A stretch of 22,500 bases of DNA from Chrysomallon squamiferum (lineage: Eukaryota; Mollusca; Gastropoda; Neomphalida; Peltospiridae): contig CM022666.1 of the NCBI GenBank assembly GCA_012295275.1, positions 14,153,106-14,175,605 on the forward strand, in the 5' to 3' direction. The notes beneath the pieces are model-generated. The model ran no database searches. It was not told the origin of the DNA and saw nothing but the letters and a program-made list of their open reading frames with translations. Below are positions 18,398-22,500 of the stretch, one piece after another (positions within the stretch are counted from its first letter, which is position 1; every line of letters starts with the position of its first letter). Position numbers and translations under genes: made by a program.

Positions 18398-19533
18398 TCA
18401 TTGAGAATATTCAGTAAATGTTATGGTATTATCTAACTCTGAACTATTCCCCAAAGATGGACAACCAGTTGATGTAGTCACAAAAGGTTGTATAATATTT
18501 TCACTTGCAATATCTGTGAAACTTATTGTGTCTTCAACATCAAACGTTGTCACTGGTGATGCCGAAGTAGTCATTCTTTCTGCATTACTATCCAACACAT
18601 TTTTTGAAATAATCTTCAACTTGGGCTCCTCAACTACGATCTCACTGAAGTCTTCTTCTGTTGTATTTTCCTCACCAAAACTGGGAGTTCCACCATGCGA
18701 GCACATAACACTGACATACTGTTTAGAAACTCTGACATATTCCTCTGTTGATGGATCTGAAAATGTTAAACTTTCTGAACAAGTTTTGTCAAAACTAACT
18801 TCACTTGGTTCAGTATTTTGGTTTCCCTTAGCAACATCTTTTAAGGAGTTTTCGCTGTTGGCATTATCCACGTGAAATAAAGTTTCTCTCACTTTGTTTT
18901 CAATCTGTCTGCAAGGATCTTTATGTTCTGAATACTTTTTCTTATTTTCCTTTTTCCAGTTAGGATCCACGTTTTCCTTGTTGGCATCTTCACTGTTGTC
19001 ATCACCACCATTTTTGTTGTTTTTATTTATGCAGTTAATTCCTGCATCATCACCAACTATGTGTTCACTTTCTCCAAGTTTTAAATTTGTTGAAAATGGT
19101 GTTTTGTAATGTTTGAGATTTGATTCTGCCATTGAGGAATTATTTAAGATTATTCTTGATAAATCATTTACATCAGTTTTGGATATCAAGGTGTCTTTCA
19201 TCCTGGTTTTGGATATCATGGAATCATTCAGACTGGTTTTGGATAGCAAGGAATCATTCAGATTTTTCACAGACTTCAAGGAATGATTCAGGACTGGTTT
19301 TGGATATCAAGGAATCAGTTTCTTGATCCAGAGTATTGCTGGCTTTACTTTTATTTAGGCCATCAGCAGTTGTCTCCCCTGACTTGTTCACGGTTTTGCT
19401 AGTACAGTCTGACAGTGGTAATCTGGGAGAAGTTATTGTGTCTGTTAGTTTGTTAGTATTGTTAGCAACAATCTCAATAGTTTTTTGAATTTCTTTCTTT
19501 CTTCAGTATTTTCAACATCAGGGTTCTTTATAT
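18398..19533 (-). CDS. AUNIP: AUNIP-like gene, large terminal exon (two frame breaks)
   Basis: A clear acceptor (TATATTTTTCAG, CAG at 19536-19534) opens this exon, and a TGA at 18398-18400 ends it. Three frame segments carry one continuous protein: NPDVENTEE (19533-~19500); EIQKTIEIVANNTN to DQETDSLISKTS (to ~19291); then the rest, about 294 aa. Visible in order are a tandem array of a 10-residue repeat (19316-19166), KTPFSTNLKLG (about 19018-19120 region on minus), an Asn/Lys/Glu-rich stretch with KENVDPN, and a C-terminus with two related motifs, TISFTDIASENII and TITFTEYSQ. KTPFST and FTxxS-type motifs also occur in vertebrate AUNIP as I remember it. The protein is Ser/Thr/Asn/Glu-rich and looks disordered. 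The identification rests on short motifs, so a search is needed to confirm it. Confidence 0.6.
19166..19316 (-). repeat. Coding tandem repeat, 30-bp unit (10 residues)
   Basis: Five units follow each other on the minus strand: DSLISKTSLN (19316-19286, 31 nt), HSLKSVKNLN (19285-19256), DSLLSKTSLN (19255-19226), DSMISKTRMK (19225-19196), DTLISKTDVN (19195-19166). A sixth, DLSRIILNNS, is degenerate. DNA identity between units is high, so amplification is recent. Each unit carries a Ser-Lys-Thr core next to hydrophobic residues, suggesting a repeated short linear motif with phosphorylatable Ser/Thr. The role is unknown. Confidence 0.85.
19291..19292 (-). other. Single-base insertion in the AUNIP-like exon
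   Basis: Minus strand reads ACCAGTCCTGAAT here, while the sister repeat units read ACCAGTCTGAAT. The doubled C (GG on plus at 19291-19292) is an extra base relative to the gene's own repeats. As written the frame passes into PESFLEVCEKSE and stops; without the base the 10-residue repeat continues perfectly. The internal copies make this the best-supported indel in the window. Confidence 0.85.
19489..19505 (-). other. Probable second frame break in the AUNIP-like exon
   Basis: From the acceptor, the only open frame reads IKNPDVENTEERKKFKK and then stops downstream. The frame that carries the rest of the protein has a TGA just before the GAAGAAAGAAAGAAATTC run. One missing base (or two extra) in this short AAAG-type run would join the two as NTEERKKEIQKTIEIV. 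A low-complexity indel is likely; an alternative splice arrangement is not excluded. Confidence 0.5.
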
Positions 19534-19646
19534 CTGAAAAATATAAAAAATATAAGTCAAGATTAGTTTAAATATTTTTAACTGTTAAGATTTAGGCCTT
19601 TTGTTTTGCTGGATAATAATAATAATAATAAAATAATAACAATAAC

Positions 19647-19692
<46 letters not shown>

Positions 19693-20360
19693 TAAAAACA
19701 ACAATAATAGAAGTAATAGAAATAATAATAATATCATTTATATCTTTAAAAAGTAATTTAAAATGTTTTATTGTGTGATTCTGTGTGTGTGATTAACTGA
19801 AAATTAATCATAACAATTCATTTTCTTTTTGTTTTCAAACAATTATGGACCTGTTTTCATGACAAAAGGGAAAATTCCAGCCAATAATCAACTTTAAAGT
19901 CAATTTATCTAATTGCTATGCTTTTTTATTTAGCAAAAGTTAATACTCTTGGTTTGAAAGCAAAATGAAAAAAAAAAATATATATATATATAAAAATAAA
20001 TAAATAAATAAACAACTAAAAGAAAAATATTATTTTGATCCATTTTGATTGATTGTTACATTTTAACTGATTTTACATTTTAAACTCTTCAAAACCAAGG
20101 TTAAAGGAAAAAATGTCAACTGTAATAGCATTGTACTTATCTGATGAAACTGAATCACACATTGGAGATTATGTTACAGACAAATTTAGACAATAAAACT
20201 AAAAAAATGCTATTTCATCTAGGTAAAAGTTGAAGTAGAAATTGTAATTGCCATAGCGATTATTGTAACTATTCAAGTCATATGTAAAAATGTATTCATA
20301 TTTAAACAGAATGTTGTTCTTAATGACTATTTTAGGGTAGAATGTTGTTCAGCCACTAAC
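19534..20360 (-). other. Intron 2 of the AUNIP-like gene
   Basis: An 827-nt AT-rich interval between donor CAG|GTTAGT and acceptor TTTTTCAG. It holds an interrupted (AAT)n array at about 19614-19735 and an A-run plus (AT)n near 19968-19992. The phases of the two flanking exons do not match if the best donor and the best acceptor are both used. A small unseen exon, a tandem splice site or another indel would be needed. Confidence 0.45.
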
Positions 20361-20516
20361 CTGGTAACTGCAAAAACTCAGTAGACTGCTTTGTTTTGTA
20401 AATGTCTTCAGCTGTGGAGGTGGCTGGGAATTCTGGGTAAGTTTCCATAGCGATGAACCAGAATGACTGACATGTGGAATGTGGCTTCTCTTGGTAAACT
20501 TTTCATCAGTTCTCAC
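20361..20516 (-). CDS. AUNIP: AUNIP-like gene, second coding exon
   Basis: The exon starts after a T-rich acceptor ending TTTTAAG and stops at a good donor, CAG|GTTAGT (GT from 20360). It is 156 nt, 52 codons, phase 0 at both ends as drawn, so it joins the first exon in frame. It reads VRTDEKFTKRSHIPHVSH, a Pro/Gln-rich stretch (QPPPQLKTF), then KQSSLLSFCSYQ. The last part fits QxxhxxFx, like a PCNA-interacting peptide, with Cys in place of the second aromatic. The human protein as I recall it has QRSIASFF at the matching place. The intron before it is 569 nt. Function by homology: centrosome/spindle-pole partner of Aurora A and DNA-repair factor. Confidence 0.6.
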
Positions 20517-21085
20517 CTTAAAATATAAATACAAAACATAAAGACCTTAAATAAATAATAACTAAAACAAATATATAAAAATTAAAATAAAATGATTGAT
20601 AACTTTACCTTTAATATTCTGAACTATTGAAGATGGTAAAAATTTCAATAAAAAAAAAAAAAAAATTAATTATGGTATATATATATAGATAGATAGATAG
20701 ATAGATAGATATATATATATATAAATATAGATCATACCCAGGCATTTTAAATTCTCTGGACCATTAAAACAGTGATATAATGTACTAGAGATTCTGTTGT
20801 AACAAAAATACTGAGACCACTAAAAAAAAAAATAAATAAGCGAAATTCAAATTCTGATTACTTTAGCAGTGACACTAAAGATTGCTCATAGGCAGATATT
20901 AGCTGATGAATTTAAAACACAAGGATTTCTGTTCCACAGCATTATTACATACTCCTCAAAAAGGTGATACCTAATATCTATCCATGCAAAATATTTTAAT
21001 GTTTGTCAAATATATATTGATTAATTTGTTGTAGAAAAATTATCAAAAATACATTAATTTTAAAGTTTTGACGAATTAAACAAAC
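20517..21085 (-). other. Intron 1 (coding) of the AUNIP-like gene
   Basis: A 569-nt AT-rich interval containing an A-run (about 20650-20665) and a (TA)n(GATA)n tract at about 20677-20722. No other coding potential is seen. Confidence 0.5.
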
Positions 21086-21180
21086 CTTCTTTCTGTTTCG
21101 TGTAGACAGCCATTCATCACATTTTTCTTGTACGTGCACATTTTGAATTTTACGTTTCATAATAAATCACCAACAAACAA
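21086..21180 (-). CDS. AUNIP: AUNIP-like gene, first coding exon
   Basis: A strong acceptor (T-rich tract ending ATATTTTCAG, CAG at 21183-21181) precedes 20 nt of 5' UTR and an ATG at 21160. The exon codes 25 residues, MKRKIQNVHVQEKCDEWLST then RNRKK, and ends exactly at AAG|GTTTGT (donor GT at 21085-21084) in phase 0. The pattern of acidic/Cys, then WL, then a basic cluster followed by V-x-T in the next exon resembles the N-terminus of vertebrate AUNIP as I remember it (CGVWL, RRKVQT). AUNIP binds Aurora A and ninein at centrosomes and has been linked to DNA-end resection; those roles are known for the human protein, not shown here. The upstream acceptor implies a non-coding 5' exon. Confidence 0.6.
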
Positions 21181-21183
21181 CTG

Positions 21184-21782
21184 AAAATATACATTAAAAA
21201 TACATAGTAAAACATTTTTAGAATACATTTGTTTGTTTCAAATAATTTATATTTTTAATATTAGTAATGATAATATAATAATTGTGACTCCTGTAAGTAG
21301 TTTCAGTATCATCTTGATCAAAAATTATTAGCAGTAATATTAAATGAAAATTAATATTAAGCTAATACAATTTTACAGAATTTACTTGGAGCAATGAACA
21401 TGTTATAGTGACAAATAATAAAATATTAAAATAACAAGATTGTAATATATTTGATTTTACAAATTAAATTCTAGTAATTAATAATAATAATAATAAATTT
21501 AATTACTGTATAATCTTTTTTATTTAGTTTATTCAAATTATTGCTACTATTTTTATTATTTTCAATTTTCCGTGGATCGAAATTTCTGCACGACTGTGAT
21601 CAAGTTGATGAAGTAGCCTTTTTGTAGGTTAGTTTAAGATGTCTGATACTGTTACTGTTAGTGTGTAACTGTGTTAATCCTAATATCTTTCATTTCTTTG
21701 TTAGTGATAAGCGATATCTTCTGACTCTGAGTATTAGACATAATCATAATCATTAACTGCTTAAAAAGAATCGAGTATATAT

Positions 21783-21848
<66 letters not shown>

Positions 21849-21854
21849 AATCAC
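21184..21854 (-). other. Probable 5' UTR intron of the AUNIP-like gene
   Basis: AT-rich DNA without coding signal, bounded by a good acceptor at 21183 and a tentative donor at 21854. It includes a (GA)n tract at 21786-21846 directly after the donor. Confidence 0.3.
21786..21846. repeat. (GA)n microsatellite
   Basis: About 30 GA units within the presumed 5' UTR intron of the AUNIP-like gene. Confidence 0.95.
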
Positions 21855-21970
21855 CTCTGATTCTATGTCTAAAATAGCAATTGAATTTTGCCGCTAACCG
21901 GAAGTTTACATTTTTCGCGACATTCTTCTTTAGTAGCTTTTCCTCCAAATATTATTGCCGCACCAATTTT
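21855..21970 (-). promoter_or_regulatory. Possible promoter and 5' UTR exon of the AUNIP-like gene
   Basis: Upstream of the 5'-UTR acceptor at 21183 lies a less AT-rich patch with an ETS-type site ACCGGAAGT (21897-21905), an E2F-like TTTTTCGCG (21911-21919) and a CCAAT (21963-21967). A plausible donor, CAGAG|GTGATT on minus, ends a 5' exon at 21855. ETS/E2F sites would suit a cell-cycle gene. The open frame starting at 21948 runs into a (GA)n repeat and is not called. All of this is inference. Confidence 0.3.
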
Positions 21971-22359
21971 GAACTAATACTCTTGCTTTTTAACTCCATG
22001 TAATAAATGAATACGGATTGTTATATATCACCTGCACATTTGTATTTATTTTCTTCTCTGGGCCGAGATAACATAAATATACATGACTGCCTCGAGAAGA
22101 GATCGAGATTTCATCGCAAGCTTTTATCACTGTACAACCCTAGCATCGTTTAATAAGTCTTAAGAATGTTTACTATTCTTGTAACTGACTGATATTGTAT
22201 TACGTTATATCAACTGTTATTCCTGATTTAGTGTTAATATTAATAACAGGTGTTGTCGTTGTAGTAATGGTAGTAGTCATTACCGTAACTAGAAGTAGCT
22301 GTAGTATAATAGTATATGTGGAATAATAGTATATCTAGCAATATTAATAGAATCAATAG

Positions 22360-22361
<2 letters not shown>
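21971..22361. other. Unique sequence, no gene seen
   Basis: Mixed-composition DNA upstream of the AUNIP-like promoter region. No supported feature. Confidence 0.4.
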
Positions 22362-22436
<75 letters not shown>

Positions 22437-22500
22437 AGTGGTAGTAGTAGTAGTAGTAATGGTAGTAGCAGCAGCAGCAATAATAATAATAGTTGTAGAG
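22362..22500. repeat. (TTA)n(GTA)n compound repeat at the window edge
   Basis: TTA triplets to about 22391, GTA triplets to about 22460, then degenerate GCA and AAT triplets. The repeat may continue past the window. Confidence 0.9.

Noticed and set aside
18423-18875. 150-codon plus-strand open frame
   Set aside because: It is antisense to the terminal exon of the AUNIP-like gene.
21658-21948. 96-codon minus-strand open frame starting MEEKLLKK
   Set aside because: It runs into (GA)n and lies where promoter and 5' UTR exon are expected. The real start at 21160 follows a good acceptor.

Overview
The window looks like nuclear DNA of an animal, most likely a lophotrochozoan and quite possibly a mollusc. 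It is AT-rich and gene-poor, and it is crowded with long simple repeats such as (GA/TC)n, (CA/GT)n, (AAT)n, (TATG)n and (TTTA)n. Its genes have spliced exons with GT/AG borders, and it carries two degraded tRNA-like SINE heads. There are no operons, bacterial gene spacing, CRISPR arrays, rRNA genes or intact tRNA genes. The assignment to a mollusc is inference; species cannot be read from the sequence.

Two protein-coding genes can be supported, both on the minus strand. (1) At 9351-10380 is an intronless FAM43-family gene (PTB/PID-domain protein). Its ATG is at 10380, it ends in an acidic tail, and it carries the family signature SAPKLGxISED. It needs one single-base correction near 10091-10099 to read through. 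A promoter-like cluster (TATA-like, E-box in a palindrome, inverted CCAAT) lies 450-520 bp upstream of the ATG. (2) At 18398-21180 is a spliced gene with three exons that I read as the homologue of AUNIP, the Aurora kinase A and ninein interacting protein. The evidence is a short basic first exon, a second exon ending in a PIP-box-like peptide, a KTPFST motif, and paired FT[DE]xxS motifs at the C-terminus. Its last exon carries a lineage-specific tandem array of a 10-residue repeat encoded by a 30-bp unit, and its frame is broken at two places. The three frame breaks in two otherwise well-preserved genes, each at a homopolymer, doublet or short repeat, are most simply explained as residual long-read indel errors in the assembly.

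Layout: 1-2460 is repeat-laden unique sequence with a strong G-quadruplex motif near 1180. At 2471-2706 are two diverged tRNA-like SINE heads. At 2850-3160 is a non-repetitive block rich in homeodomain, SOX and TCF-type sites that could be an enhancer. At 3999-4240 is an old ~80-bp tandem repeat. At 4389-4898 are an AP-1 site and two consensus CREs flanking a (TC)n tract. From 5930 to 8625 are very long microsatellites, including a ~173-bp tandem duplication. At 9219-9350 is the 3' flank of FAM43 with a 45-bp minisatellite, followed by FAM43 and its promoter up to about 10960. From 11000 to 16750 is AT-rich sequence with a perfect RFX X-box palindrome at 12827-12844, a ~24-28-bp minisatellite at 15119-15350 and three speculative plus-strand exons. 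From 16750 to 18397 is plain AT-rich sequence, then the AUNIP-like gene, its possible promoter near 21855-21970, and an (TTA)n/(GTA)n block at the right edge.

The two genes have no evident functional link. I see no self-contained novel system. The most useful leads are the repeat-bearing AUNIP homologue, the local indels, and the palindromic regulatory sites.
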